Assembly (NCBI GenBank): GCA_051001455.1 | Contig: JBPCNH010000003.1 | Span: 44,506 to 108,505 of the forward strand | DNA from: JBPCNH01 sp051001455 | GTDB lineage: Bacteria > Actinomycetota > CADDZG01 > WHSQ01 | Reading direction: 5' to 3' | Length of the DNA: 64,000 nt | Part shown: positions 16,974-25,669 of the stretch, piece after piece | How positions within the stretch are numbered: the stretch's first letter is position 1 | Layout: each line of letters begins with the position of its first letter | The notes under the pieces: model-generated | Told to the model about the DNA's origin: nothing | What the model saw: the letters and a program-made list of their open reading frames with translations, nothing else | Database searches by the model: none | Program-made: the position numbers and the translations under genes

Positions 16974-17168
16974 ATGGGTTCGCTCTTCGGCTTCCTGACC
17001 GCGTTGGCAGGTCTCGGCGGGATCGTCATCGGTTTCCTCCTGTGGATGATCCACAACGATCTTCCCGAAAGCGGCTTCCGCATCAAGCTCACGGCCGTGG
17101 CAGCTTGGCTCGTGGGAGTTGCTCTTCTGGCTGCGGGGGCCCGGGTCTGGTACCGCTCCAAGCAGTAG
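16974..17168 (+). CDS. Small two-helix membrane protein
   Basis: The predicted 64-residue protein begins at an ATG with GGAGG upstream (GCGGAGGTACCG). It has two hydrophobic segments, about residues 4-26 and 38-57, joined by a short polar turn (HNDLPESGFRIK), and ends in a basic tail. No family was recognised. It lies just after the RAM-domain gene and before the 21-residue peptide gene, all on the plus strand, which suggests a cluster of small membrane or regulatory proteins. Function unknown. Confidence 0.75.
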   Translation: MGSLFGFLTALAGLGGIVIGFLLWMIHNDLPESGFRIKLTAVAAWLVGVALLAAGARVWYRSKQ

Positions 17169-17304
17169 CCCGGGATGGTGACTCGCAATCCGCCTACCCA
17201 CGTTGTTTTGCGACAAAACGTAACTGCATGCTGACGGTGCGTGTTTCGGACGGCGCTCTGGGGGGGAGAACCCAGGGTAGTTACGTCTGATGGAAGGAGG
17301 AGCG

Positions 17305-17370
17305 ATGGGGATCGTCTGGACTGTCCTAGCGATCATCGGTCTGATCGTTGTTCTCCAATACGTCTTCTAA
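17305..17370 (+). CDS. 21-residue membrane microprotein
   Basis: ATG 17305 to TAA 17370 encodes a 21-residue peptide (MGIVWTVLAIIGLIVVLQYV then Phe) that is almost entirely one hydrophobic helix. Its ribosome site GGAAGGAGG is six to seven bases from the ATG, among the best in the window, and a 13-bp G/C-rich terminator starts 17 bases after the stop. This start-to-terminator unit, not the coding statistics, is the evidence that it is translated. The 135-base leader contains inverted stretches (a stem formed by GTTTTG and CAAAAC near 17204-17218). It is shorter than, but similar in character to, small lmo0937-type membrane proteins. Function unknown. Confidence 0.7.
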   Translation: MGIVWTVLAIIGLIVVLQYVF

Positions 17371-17387
17371 GAAAAGACCGTTCTCGA

Positions 17388-17415
17388 GAAGGCCCCCGAG
17401 CTCTCGGGGGCCTTC
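17388..17415 (+). terminator. Strong intrinsic-type terminator hairpin
   Basis: GAAGGCCCCCGAG pairs perfectly with CTCGGGGGCCTTC around a two-base spacer, giving a 13-bp stem 17 bases after the microprotein stop. It also faces the larE 3' end at 17452, so it may serve both strands. Confidence 0.85.
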
Positions 17416-17451
17416 TTCGCGTCCTGGATCCAGCCGCATCAGGCCGCGGCT

Positions 17452-18342
17452 CTAGGGCAGCTCTTGTCGCTCCTTGCGGAGGGTCGGCGCGCCGAGCAAC
17501 GCGGCGTTGAGGGAACCGGAGCGGAAGCCGTCCCGGCTCAGCGCCGCCGCCGGGAATCCAACCGCTGCGACGCCGGCGACCAGCTCGCTCTCCAGCTCCG
17601 CCGCCTGCGCAAGGTCGGCATCGAGCACCTCGATGCGCGCCGAGTCACCCAGATCGCGCACCCTGAACTCTTCGAAACCGAATCCCCGCACCACCTCCTC
17701 GGCATGCTCGATCCGCCGGAGACCTTCGGGCGTCACCCGAACGCCGTAAGCGAAGCGAGACGCAAGACAGGGAGATGCGGGCTTGTCCGCGGTGGGCAGG
17801 CCCAGCTCCGCGCTGAGGGAGCGCACCTCGGACTTGCCGAGGCCGGCCTCGACGAGCGGCGAGCGAACGGACCGCTCGCGAGCGGCCTGGAGGCCCGGCC
17901 GATGGTCCCCCAAGTCGTCGAGGTTCGTACCGGTGAGTATCACGGCGCGCCGCCGCTCGGCGATCGGGCCCAATACTTCGTACAACTCGGTCTTGCACCA
18001 GTAGCAGCGATCCCCGGAGTTCTGTGCGTACTCCTCGCGCGACACCTCATGAGTGCCGACGCACATGTGGGGCCAGCCGCGCTCGGCGGCGAGTGCCTTG
18101 GCACCGGCCAGTTCCCGCCGGGCGAGCGAGGGCGATACCGCGGTGACCGCGAGAGCGTCGGCGCCGAGCGCTTCGTGTGCCGCCGCCATGAGAAACGATG
18201 AGTCGACCCCACCCGAGTAAGCCACCACGGCGCGCCGGGTCGCCGACAGGATCGCGACGAGCTCGGCCCACTTATCCGCGCGTCCATGGCCCGCGCGGGG
18301 CCGGGGGTGCCCGGCCCCGCCGTTCCTCGATGCGATATCCAT
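17452..18342 (-). CDS. larE: ATP-dependent sacrificial sulfur transferase LarE
   Basis: The predicted protein is 296 residues. The PP-loop is SGGVDSS (residues 43-49), and the LarE hallmark Cys192 is in SPCLASRFAYG. A CxxC pair (Cys113, Cys116 in RCYWCK) makes three cysteines in total. In L. plantarum LarE gives up its single Cys sulfur to build the nickel-pincer cofactor of lactate racemase; three-cysteine LarEs, reported from other microbes, use a [4Fe-4S] cluster instead, so this may be that type. No larA, larB or larC is in the window, so the client enzyme lies elsewhere or differs. The gene converges on the microprotein terminator. Confidence 0.9.
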   Translation of the reverse strand: MDIASRNGGAGHPRPRAGHGRADKWAELVAILSATRRAVVAYSGGVDSSFLMAAAHEALGADALAVTAVSPSLARRELAGAKALAAERGWPHMCVGTHEVSREEYAQNSGDRCYWCKTELYEVLGPIAERRRAVILTGTNLDDLGDHRPGLQAARERSVRSPLVEAGLGKSEVRSLSAELGLPTADKPASPCLASRFAYGVRVTPEGLRRIEHAEEVVRGFGFEEFRVRDLGDSARIEVLDADLAQAAELESELVAGVAAVGFPAAALSRDGFRSGSLNAALLGAPTLRKERQELP

Positions 18343-18378
18343 ACACCCATCTTATGGAACGGCTACCCTTCCGTAGCC

Positions 18379-18603
18379 GTGCATCGAGCCCTTGAACTTG
18401 CCCAAGAGGGATCCTTCAGCGAACTAGCCGAAGATCCCGTGCTGACGCTGGCCGCCGTCTTCTTGATGGTGGTCTCGGTCACCTATGTCGTGGTGGCTCG
18501 CCTCATCACGAGGAACATGAAACGGGCGGCCATGAAGAAGATGCGGCGGCGAGGAAAGAAGGTGCCTCGTGCCAAACGAGAGATGTGGGACGCTCCGCCT
18601 TAG
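18379..18603 (+). CDS. Small single-helix membrane protein with basic tail
   Basis: From GTG 18379 the predicted protein is 74 residues: an acidic N-terminus, one hydrophobic helix (about residues 21-43, VLTLAAVFLMVVSVTYVVVA) and a strongly Lys/Arg-rich C-terminal tail (MKKMRRRGKK) that should stay in the cytoplasm. The frame is open upstream to 18286, but that would overlap the larE start and is not hydrophobic. No family recognised. It is divergent from larE. The ribosome site is weak, so the start is uncertain. Confidence 0.55.
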   Translation: MHRALELAQEGSFSELAEDPVLTLAAVFLMVVSVTYVVVARLITRNMKRAAMKKMRRRGKKVPRAKREMWDAPP

Positions 18604-18684
18604 GCCTCCCACATCCTCTCGCCCAGCCCCTCAACGGTAAGCCGCGAGGCTCAGGTGTCTCCGGTGCAGTCTGGCGATATCGGA

Positions 18685-19107
18685 TCAAGCCCTGGCGGAT
18701 CCGAGACGACCGAGCGTCCGTAGGAACCCGAACACGATCAAACCGACGACGAGTGAGACCACGATCGGCGTGATGTCTACGGTGGTGACGGCCTCGAGCG
18801 GTGCCGACGTCATCCTCGTCCCTCTGAGGAGCGAGTCAACGCTACCGCCGGACTCAGTGGGATTTGCGACGGCCGCCGAGGAGAACCCGAACAGCAGCAC
18901 CATCACCAGCGTCGCCAATACCGGACCTCTCCGCGCCCGATGTCGCCGAACGGATCGACCAGGGGGCCGGTCCGCCGAGGGACGATCATTCAGGTCTCGA
19001 GCCGCAGCAGCGCGCCTGGCTGCCTCGACCCGCTGGTAACTGAGACCCCGGGTGACCATCTCGTTGCGACGCATCCTGCCGATCTCGGTGGAGAATTGAG
19101 TGGACAT
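18685..19107 (-). CDS. Hypothetical two-helix membrane protein
   Basis: The predicted protein is 140 residues from ATG 19107, which follows CAGGAGGCAG at ideal spacing. It has a 65-residue basic cytoplasmic N-terminus (STEIGRMRRNEM, RRHRARRGP), a helix near 62-82, an external loop of about 30 residues and a second helix near 110-130, with a short basic end (GRLGSARA). No domain was recognised. It stands alone on the minus strand between a small membrane protein gene and the large transporter. Function unknown. Confidence 0.65.
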   Translation of the reverse strand: MSTQFSTEIGRMRRNEMVTRGLSYQRVEAARRAAAARDLNDRPSADRPPGRSVRRHRARRGPVLATLVMVLLFGFSSAAVANPTESGGSVDSLLRGTRMTSAPLEAVTTVDITPIVVSLVVGLIVFGFLRTLGRLGSARA

Positions 19108-19320
19108 AACTGCCTCCTGATCTTGAGGCTGCAACTCTTGCAGCACCTAACGACATGCTGCACGAGCGGTGCCGGAGAAACTGTCGGCTGCACGACTCCC
19201 CGATTGTCTTCATCCCTACAGCAACCTCTTGCTTCTCTAAAGAGATGAGGACGAGGGCTACTGGGATTGAGCGGGTACCGTGACATCCCCGGACGGCAGA
19301 CGTTCGAGGCGGCCGGACGG

Positions 19321-21105
19321 TTAGGGGTTGAGCGGCCACGCTATCGGGATCACTATCGAAGCCACCGTGATCACCAACAGGTGCAGCGGGAGGCCCACCC
19401 GGATGAAGTCCGTGAACCGGTAACCGCCCATCCCGTAGACGATCGTGTTCGTCTGATACCCGATCGGACTGAGGAACGAGGCCGAGGCACCGACCGCGAT
19501 CGCGATCGCGAAGGGACGCGGGTCGAGTCCTGCCTGCGCAGCCACGGACAAAGCCAGGGGAAACATCAACACCGCCGCAGCATTGTTGGTTATGACCTCG
19601 GTGAATAACGAGGTGGCGATCAGGACCGCCACCAACAAGCCGATATTGCCGAACGAGTCGAACGTGCCGATGAAGTTCCGGGCGATCTCCTCGGCAAGCC
19701 CGCTGGTAGAGATGGCTTCTCCGATCCCGAAGCTCGCCGCGATCACGATCAGAACGTTGATATCGATCGACGTACGCGCCTCCATCGGCGTGAGTACGCG
19801 CGTTAGCACCAGGATCGCCGCGGCCAAAAGCGCGGCAACCATGATGTCCATCCACCCGGCGGTGACCACGACGAACAAGGCCAACGTCACGATCCCCACG
19901 ATCGGAGCCTTCTCTCGCACGGGCGGCGCGCCGCCGCCCAACGGCGCGACCACGAGAAACTCACGGCTGTTACGGAAGCGCCGCTTGAAGTCGTCTCCGG
20001 CCAGGACCAGCAAAACGTCACCGGCCTGCACGCGGATACTGCCGAGTTTCCCGGGCAGGCGCTCACCGCGGCGGTGGATCGCCACGACGGCCGCGTTGAA
20101 GTTCGCGCGGAACCCCGCCTCCTTGAGCGTGGAGTTCGCAAGATCGCTTCCCTCCGCGACCACTACCTCATAGAAACGCCGCAGCCGCTGTTCGCTGGCG
20201 GTCGGAAGATGAGGCTGCTCTGCCGAAACCAGTCCGGGGATCCTCTGCAGATCCATAACGCTGTCCACGTTGCCCACGAACAAGAGCCGGTCACCTTGCT
20301 CGAGGATCTCGTCCGGCGCCACGGCCGTGCGACGTACGCCACCGCGGTTGATCTCCGCGAGGAAGACACCTTCGAGGTTGCGCAGGCCGGCCTCGAGGAT
20401 CGATCTACCGGCGATCTCGTTGCCCGATACCTGCATCTCGACTGAGAACTCACGTCCGTCGGCACTCAGCTCCTCGCTCGGGGCGACGCGCTTCGGCAAC
20501 AACCGAGGAGCGGTGAGGACCAGCAACACCAGCCCCCCGACCGCGACCGGAACGCCGACCTTCGATATCTCGAACATCGAGATCTCCGGCTCACCGGCGG
20601 TCTTGAGCAACCCAGAGACCACGAGGTTGGTCGAGGTCCCGATCAGCGTCATCAAGCCACCGAGGATGGCCGCGAAGCTGACGGGCATCAGGTAGCGAGC
20701 CGGCGAGCGACCACTTCGTTTGCACCACGCGATCACGCTGGGCGCGACCATCGCGACGATCGGCGTGTTGTTGAGGAAACTCGACGCAAGAGCGGTCGGC
20801 CCCGCGATCCGCGCGATCGCCATCGAGTCGCCGCGCTTCGACCGACCAGAGCCCAGGACCTTAGCGGTGACACGCTCCATCGCGCCGGTCTTCTCTACGG
20901 CAGCAACCAGTACGTAGAGAGCAGCGACCGTGATCGGGGCGGGGTTCGAGAAGCCGATGAACGCCTGATCCTGATCGATCACCTTCAGGGTGAGCAAGGC
21001 GATGACCGCGCCCATGATGGCGAACGGCGCCGAGATTTTCTCCGTGATCAGCGCGGCGATCGTCAGGACGACGATTACCGCGGTGATCCAAGCTTCTGCG
21101 GGCAC
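19321..21105 (-). CDS. SLC13/DASS-type anion transporter with two RCK_C (TrkA_C) domains
   Basis: The predicted protein is 594 residues. Each half carries the Ser-Asn-Thr signature of the family: SFLNNTPIVAM with GTSTNL in the N-half, TEVITNNAAAVLMFP and SPIGYQTNTIVYGMGG in the C-half. Between them, about residues 215-390, are two TrkA_C-type soluble domains (for example GVRRTAVAPDEILEQGDRLL and LGSIRVQAGDVLLVLAGDD). This plan is typical of bacterial transporters annotated as sodium:sulfate or citrate/arsenite-like permeases; the true anion is uncertain. The RCK_C pair suggests regulation by a nucleotide or ion. It is followed on the same strand, 98 bases away, by the LVIVD gene pair but probably has its own promoter. 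Confidence 0.88.
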   Translation of the reverse strand: MPAEAWITAVIVVLTIAALITEKISAPFAIMGAVIALLTLKVIDQDQAFIGFSNPAPITVAALYVLVAAVEKTGAMERVTAKVLGSGRSKRGDSMAIARIAGPTALASSFLNNTPIVAMVAPSVIAWCKRSGRSPARYLMPVSFAAILGGLMTLIGTSTNLVVSGLLKTAGEPEISMFEISKVGVPVAVGGLVLLVLTAPRLLPKRVAPSEELSADGREFSVEMQVSGNEIAGRSILEAGLRNLEGVFLAEINRGGVRRTAVAPDEILEQGDRLLFVGNVDSVMDLQRIPGLVSAEQPHLPTASEQRLRRFYEVVVAEGSDLANSTLKEAGFRANFNAAVVAIHRRGERLPGKLGSIRVQAGDVLLVLAGDDFKRRFRNSREFLVVAPLGGGAPPVREKAPIVGIVTLALFVVVTAGWMDIMVAALLAAAILVLTRVLTPMEARTSIDINVLIVIAASFGIGEAISTSGLAEEIARNFIGTFDSFGNIGLLVAVLIATSLFTEVITNNAAAVLMFPLALSVAAQAGLDPRPFAIAIAVGASASFLSPIGYQTNTIVYGMGGYRFTDFIRVGLPLHLLVITVASIVIPIAWPLNP

Positions 21106-21203
21106 CCGGCCTCCATTACCTCACTCGAACTGCCGTCCACGACAGTGCCCGCTCATCAGCGGGCGCGGCAATCCTAAGGCGGGAAGAAGACGCGTGGGTG
21201 GAG

Positions 21204-22346
21204 CTACGCCTTACCGGTGTAGCGGATGACGTCGATCCCCCGGTCGTAGTCCAGCGTGTAGAGGATCTCGTCGGTGATCCAGTAGACCGCCGAGGTGGAG
21301 CCCGCCCACGGGACGAACCAGCCGATCTCTTCGATCTTCCCTTTGCCGTTGACCTTCATGAATCGGGTCCCGTGCTCGAAGAAAGCAGCCGCGACGATGC
21401 CGCCGTTCTTGAAGCGTGGGTGTGCCTCGTGCCAGTGCGACGAGCAACTGATGTTCGCAGGAGGGTTCCCGTCGACGAGCGTGCCGTTCTTCATCCGGTA
21501 CTCGTCGATCATCTTGAAGGTCTTGGTCTTCTTCCATTTGGTGGCGTCCCAGGTCATGAACGCCGCCGAGGTTTCAGTGCATTGAGCTCTGAAGTTGGTC
21601 TCGCCGGCCATCAGCAGGAACTTGTCCTTCCCCTTGCTCGGCCAGCGCGGCGTATGGATGAAACGTTGATCGTCGTTAGCTCCGAGCGCCAGCAGCTTTG
21701 GCTTCAGGGGGTTCTTGCGGGCGTCGAGCAACATGATCGGTTGCGAAGCAGTCAGCACCAGCCCACGCGCGACCTCTTCCACGTCGTGGCCGCTCTGCAC
21801 CGGTTTGCCGTCGCCCCACTTCTCTTTCATCAACTTGGGTTCGGTGGGATCGGTGAGATCGATGATCTGGCCGCCGGAGTTGTAGACGTAGCGGCAATCG
21901 AGAACGCAGCTGCTGGTATGCGACTGAGCGCCGGGCAGCTCCGAGATGATCTGAGGATTGCTCTTGTCCTCTACGTCGATCACGTAGAGCCGGCCCGTGA
22001 CGGTGTTGGGGACGATGAGGATCCTCCCGTTGCCGTCGAGGTCCTCCCGGCTGAACAACCACTCTTGCGGCATCGGAAGAACGCCGGTGAGCTGAGGGTC
22101 CTCGGGCGTCGAGACGTCGAAGATCATGATCTTGTTCTGGTCGTTCGCGTAGAACCAGCCGTCGATCAGCCGTCCGCCCACGCCGTTCTGCGAAAGCGGG
22201 ATATGCCGGATGAACTCGACGTTGTCACTGCTGAGTCCGCCCGCGGAAGGACCGAGATCGGCGTCCCGCGCGACCGCGGACCCGCTGGGTCCGCCCACAA
22301 GGGCGATCAGTGAGAAGGCCAGTACCGCGGACGCCATCTTGCGCAT
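21204..22346 (-). CDS. Secreted LVIVD-type beta-propeller protein
   Basis: The predicted protein is 380 residues with a signal peptide (MRKMASAVLAFSLIALVGG, cleavage near AVA-RDA). The mature part has repeated blades of the LVIVD/choice-of-anchor kind, such as KIMIFDVSTPEDPQLTGVL, GRLYVIDVEDKSNPQII and GQIIDLTDPTEPKLM. Four Cys (SCVLDCRY, AQCTE, ISCSS) could form disulfides outside the cell. Start at ATG 22346 has AAGGAG upstream. It lies 36 bases after another secreted protein gene on the same strand, so the two likely form an operon. These propellers are usually binding or scaffold proteins; no catalytic motif is evident. Confidence 0.8.
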   Translation of the reverse strand: MRKMASAVLAFSLIALVGGPSGSAVARDADLGPSAGGLSSDNVEFIRHIPLSQNGVGGRLIDGWFYANDQNKIMIFDVSTPEDPQLTGVLPMPQEWLFSREDLDGNGRILIVPNTVTGRLYVIDVEDKSNPQIISELPGAQSHTSSCVLDCRYVYNSGGQIIDLTDPTEPKLMKEKWGDGKPVQSGHDVEEVARGLVLTASQPIMLLDARKNPLKPKLLALGANDDQRFIHTPRWPSKGKDKFLLMAGETNFRAQCTETSAAFMTWDATKWKKTKTFKMIDEYRMKNGTLVDGNPPANISCSSHWHEAHPRFKNGGIVAAAFFEHGTRFMKVNGKGKIEEIGWFVPWAGSTSAVYWITDEILYTLDYDRGIDVIRYTGKA

Positions 22347-22382
22347 GAATGTGTGCTCCTTAAGAGGTCCGAGACGGATCAG

Positions 22383-23060
22383 TTACTTCTTTGGGACCTT
22401 GTAGCTCTCGACCATGACGGCCGTGTCGATGACGCTGGTGTTCAGCGACCGCTCCGCATAGTGGCTCACCCAGCAGATCTGGCAGATAGAAGCGGTCTCA
22501 CCGGCGCCTCCCATGATCACCGAGCCCTTCTTAGCCTTGATCGACTTCAGCGGGACGATGACGGTGAACGACATTGATGCGGGATCCCAGGTGCCTTCAA
22601 GGTACTCAAGTGGCGGACAGTTGATGAATCCAACTGGCAGGGTGTCGTCGCGGGTGCATTCGTCTTCGAGACGGAAGTGGCCCGTGACGTCGACCCGTCC
22701 GACGCGCTCGGTGGTCTGACCCGCGGCGACGTCTGGCTTACCGATGTCGGCACTCTTGACCGTGAGGCGGTAGTTCTTGTCGTCGACACTGAAGGCCCAC
22801 AGGAAGCGGAACGCTTCTGGGATCGTTCCGGACGGAGGCATGTCCGCGTGGGTGACGGTGAACTCGAGGTTCTTCTTGTTCTTGGCGATGGAGCCTTCGA
22901 TGAGATCGAAGCCACCGGGGATAGAGGCGCCCACACCTTGGGCGTTGTCGGCATCGCCGCTCGGGTCTTCCCATACCGACGTAGCCGGGCTTCCATGCGC
23001 GACGCCCGCAACGGCCGAGAGCATCGCCGCGGCCAGCACCAGGTGGATGATCTTGCGCAT
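22383..23060 (-). CDS. Secreted hypothetical protein, partner of the propeller gene
   Basis: The predicted protein is 225 residues from ATG 23060, after GAGGAG at good spacing; the frame is open further upstream but the signal peptide (MRKIIHLVLAAAMLSAVAG, cleavage near AHG-SPA) fixes the start. The mature protein begins with SVWEDPSGDADN, a motif seen at the start of carbohydrate-binding-like or choice-of-anchor beta-sandwich domains, and has four Cys. No enzyme motif was found. It is transcribed just ahead of the LVIVD propeller, and its signal peptide resembles that of the propeller (both begin MRK). Confidence 0.7.
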   Translation of the reverse strand: MRKIIHLVLAAAMLSAVAGVAHGSPATSVWEDPSGDADNAQGVGASIPGGFDLIEGSIAKNKKNLEFTVTHADMPPSGTIPEAFRFLWAFSVDDKNYRLTVKSADIGKPDVAAGQTTERVGRVDVTGHFRLEDECTRDDTLPVGFINCPPLEYLEGTWDPASMSFTVIVPLKSIKAKKGSVIMGGAGETASICQICWVSHYAERSLNTSVIDTAVMVESYKVPKK

Positions 23061-23186
23061 CTGGATTACTCCTCTTTGTCTTGTCGTGTCCGATTGCTGA
23101 GGTTTCGGCGCAAACGTGGCGATTCCTGCGTCCGGAGGCCTAGCGCCTTTGCAGGCGCCGGGCATAGCTGCCTCCCGGCACCTCCG

Positions 23187-24818
23187 CTACTCGATGTAGC
23201 CGAGATCTTTCAGGTGGGCGGCCACCGCGGCGGCTTCACCGTCGGAATACTCGGCCGAGGCGTCGCGCCCCCCGGTGGTTCCTCCGCTGCGGATGGGATT
23301 GCCGGCCAGGTATCCGGGATCGATAGCCTCGGTGGCCGTCCGGCCGTCGAGGTCCTCCGGCACCGCTTGACCGAGCAGCGCTAGGGCGGTGGGGCAGAGA
23401 TCGAGCAGGCTCAGCTCGGCGCCGGGTGTGGCGTGAGCGGCGGCTTGCCGTGCCACTCCCGGGAGCGATCCCGTTGCGATGCGCGGGCCTGCGCCGACGA
23501 AGATGCCGACCGGGCGGTGGTCCGAAGACCACGCGGCGTCGACGCCGGCGAGGGGCGCCGGAGGGATGACGATCGGTCCCTCGGGCTCACGTGCCGGCGC
23601 GACGCGGTAGCCGGCCGACCAGGAATCGAGGATGAGGTCGGGAGCCAGGCCGGCATGCGCGCCGGTGAAGACCTCGGCGCGCCGGTGCGCCGCGGCGAAC
23701 ACCGGCTCGTCCGTGTCCGGATCGCGCAGCGCGAGCAGGCCGGCGGCGATCTCCTCCAGTACGGCATCGGCATCGCTCTCCGTCACCGTCCCGTTCGGCT
23801 CTCGTCCGGCGAGGTTCAACCACAGGTCGGAGTGGAAGCCGAGGAACGCCTGGGTCTTCGACCAGTCGAAGGAGCCGAGCTGTCCGGCGAGGCGCGCGCT
23901 CATGGCGCGGCGCGCCAGCCCCGGTGCGAACCGTCTCCCGATGCGACGGACGGAGGGAGGAAGCGCCCAGGCGACCCCGGCGAGGCCCCGTTTGGGGCCC
24001 GCCCCTGAAGGAACCGCGCGCCCCTCGCCCGCCAGCCACGCACCGACGTTCACGTCGCCCTTCAACGGCCCGGCGCCGTGATCGCTGACCACCAGCACGT
24101 CCGCATCCGGGAACGCTTCCGCGACCGCGCCCGTCGCGGCATCCATGGCTTCGTATACGCGCTCGATCCCCTCCGCGAGCGGATGGTCGGTCCCTCTGAA
24201 CCTCCAGAAGAAATGCTGGGCCCGGTCCACGTGCGGCCATACCGCCACCACGCTGTCCGCGCCGCTCTCCCGGATCGCCCAGGGCAAGGCCTCGGCTTGA
24301 GCGGCCAGACCACGCAACAGATCGTCGAGGAACCTCTCGAGCGAGGAGTGCGGAGCGCGATCGAGCAGGTCGTCGAGCGGCCACTTCTCCGCGAGACGCT
24401 CCTGGAAGGAGTGAGGCTCTGCGAAGCTGCTCCCCGGCGGCGCGCCGTAACCTGCGACCATGACGCCATCGACGCCGGTCGCGGGGAAGGTCATCGGGAT
24501 GTTCCACACGAGGTGGCGCACACCGTCTGTCATCTCCCACAGCGCCGGAGCGCGCCGGTCGCGCGACGAGAAGTAGCGACATGCGTAAGCGCCGGGAGCG
24601 CGGTACCAGGAGCCGAAGATCCCGTGCCCGCCGGCGTTGCGGCCGGTGAACGCTCCGGTCCAGGCGCAGTCGGTCATAGGGGGCCACGTCGAGCGCAGCG
24701 GCGCGCGGAAGCCACGGTCCTGCAGGGCCGCCAGCGCGGGTAACCGCCCCGCCGCGATCATCGGATCGACGATGTCGAAGGTGGCGGAGTCCCATCCGAG
24801 GACGATCAACCGCGCCAC
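23187..24818 (-). CDS. Alkaline-phosphatase-superfamily phosphodiesterase/nucleotide pyrophosphatase-like protein
   Basis: The predicted protein is 543 residues. Metal-site motifs of the superfamily are present: Asp10 in LGWDSATFD, the nucleophile Thr49 region PPMTDCAWTGAFTG followed by RNAGGHGIFG, SDHGAGPLKGD, and a late WSSDHRP. This matches type I phosphodiesterase/nucleotide pyrophosphatase relatives, which cut phosphodiesters or phosphate esters, rather than sulfatases. No signal peptide or membrane helix is visible, so it is probably cytoplasmic. It ends in HLKDLGYIE, a C-terminal motif shared with the hydrolase at 47418. Natural substrate unknown. It is dense in GGCGCGCC copies (23676, 23909, 24439). 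Confidence 0.82.
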   Translation of the reverse strand: MARLIVLGWDSATFDIVDPMIAAGRLPALAALQDRGFRAPLRSTWPPMTDCAWTGAFTGRNAGGHGIFGSWYRAPGAYACRYFSSRDRRAPALWEMTDGVRHLVWNIPMTFPATGVDGVMVAGYGAPPGSSFAEPHSFQERLAEKWPLDDLLDRAPHSSLERFLDDLLRGLAAQAEALPWAIRESGADSVVAVWPHVDRAQHFFWRFRGTDHPLAEGIERVYEAMDAATGAVAEAFPDADVLVVSDHGAGPLKGDVNVGAWLAGEGRAVPSGAGPKRGLAGVAWALPPSVRRIGRRFAPGLARRAMSARLAGQLGSFDWSKTQAFLGFHSDLWLNLAGREPNGTVTESDADAVLEEIAAGLLALRDPDTDEPVFAAAHRRAEVFTGAHAGLAPDLILDSWSAGYRVAPAREPEGPIVIPPAPLAGVDAAWSSDHRPVGIFVGAGPRIATGSLPGVARQAAAHATPGAELSLLDLCPTALALLGQAVPEDLDGRTATEAIDPGYLAGNPIRSGGTTGGRDASAEYSDGEAAAVAAHLKDLGYIE

Positions 24819-25027
24819 GAGGGACCCCCTTGGGGTCGGGCGAAGCGCCCGGCGTCCACGATGCCCCGCGACGCATCACGCCACGATCCGCGGCGACGGG
24901 TCTGCGCCAGGCTGTTCACGACTGAGAGGCTATTCGGCGGCAGCCCGGCGCGCCGCACCACCGTCCCACCGGTCGGGGCCGGCGGCCGATCCGATCCCCT
25001 GCAGGCGGCTCGGAGGTGGGAAGACCT

Positions 25028-25669
25028 CTACGGGGCGTCGGTCGGCTCGGGGGTCGGTTCCGAGGTCTGGGTCGGTTCCGGGCTGGGCACGATGGTGAGG
25101 GTCGGGAGCGGCGTCGGCTCCACCGTCGGTTCGGGGTCCGGGATCAACGACTGCCGCTCGGCGCCGCGGTTCGGAACCCGATCCATGCATACGGTCGGAC
25201 AGTTGTTCCCCAGCATCAACGTCTTCACGAACCACCGGTAATAGGTGCGCTGCTCCGGCATGTTCAGTCGTGCGAGCTTCACACGCACGGCGACCGAGCG
25301 CTTGTTCGGCCGCCACACGTCGACGTCGCCGACAAAAACGTCAACGTCGTTCTTGCGGTCGCGATAAAGCGATGCCGCCATCCGCCCGCCGGTCGAGCGC
25401 ACCAGGATGTAGTGCTCGAAGCGATTGTCACCGCTCGCGTCGAGATGAACGATCACGTAACCACGGTCCCACAATCGCTTCGCGGTCCAACGCTTGAAAG
25501 TGATCGTCTTGAACGTCGGTCGTTCGAGGGCACCGCTCAGGTTCACACGCCGTACGTCGAGCAGACCGGAGGTGTCCTGGGGATCGTCCGACGACGCGCG
25601 CTGCGCCAGCACCCCAAATGGAACCAACAACAAAGCAACGATCAGCAAACCGAACATGTACCGCTTCAA
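25028..25669 (-). CDS. Secreted or anchored protein with Pro/Thr-rich tail, coupled to mauE
   Basis: The frame is open far upstream, but the real start is the TTG at 25667-25669, whose bases overlap the mauE stop (TTGA), or the ATG at 25657. A hydrophobic signal (YMFGLLIVALLLVPFGVLAQ) is followed by a roughly 150-residue domain with two Cys (NNCPTVCMD) and a C-terminal low-complexity tail rich in Pro, Glu and Thr (PEPTVEPTPLPTLTIV). No family was recognised. Tight coupling to the MauE-like gene suggests a role in the same exported redox system, perhaps as a client or structural part. Confidence 0.65.
   Translation of the reverse strand: MKRYMFGLLIVALLLVPFGVLAQRASSDDPQDTSGLLDVRRVNLSGALERPTFKTITFKRWTAKRLWDRGYVIVHLDASGDNRFEHYILVRSTGGRMAASLYRDRKNDVDVFVGDVDVWRPNKRSVAVRVKLARLNMPEQRTYYRWFVKTLMLGNNCPTVCMDRVPNRGAERQSLIPDPEPTVEPTPLPTLTIVPSPEPTQTSEPTPEPTDAP

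Noticed and set aside
23587..24879. 430-codon minus-strand frame
   Set aside because: It is a shadow in another frame of the alkaline-phosphatase-superfamily gene; Arg/Gly-rich low-information protein.
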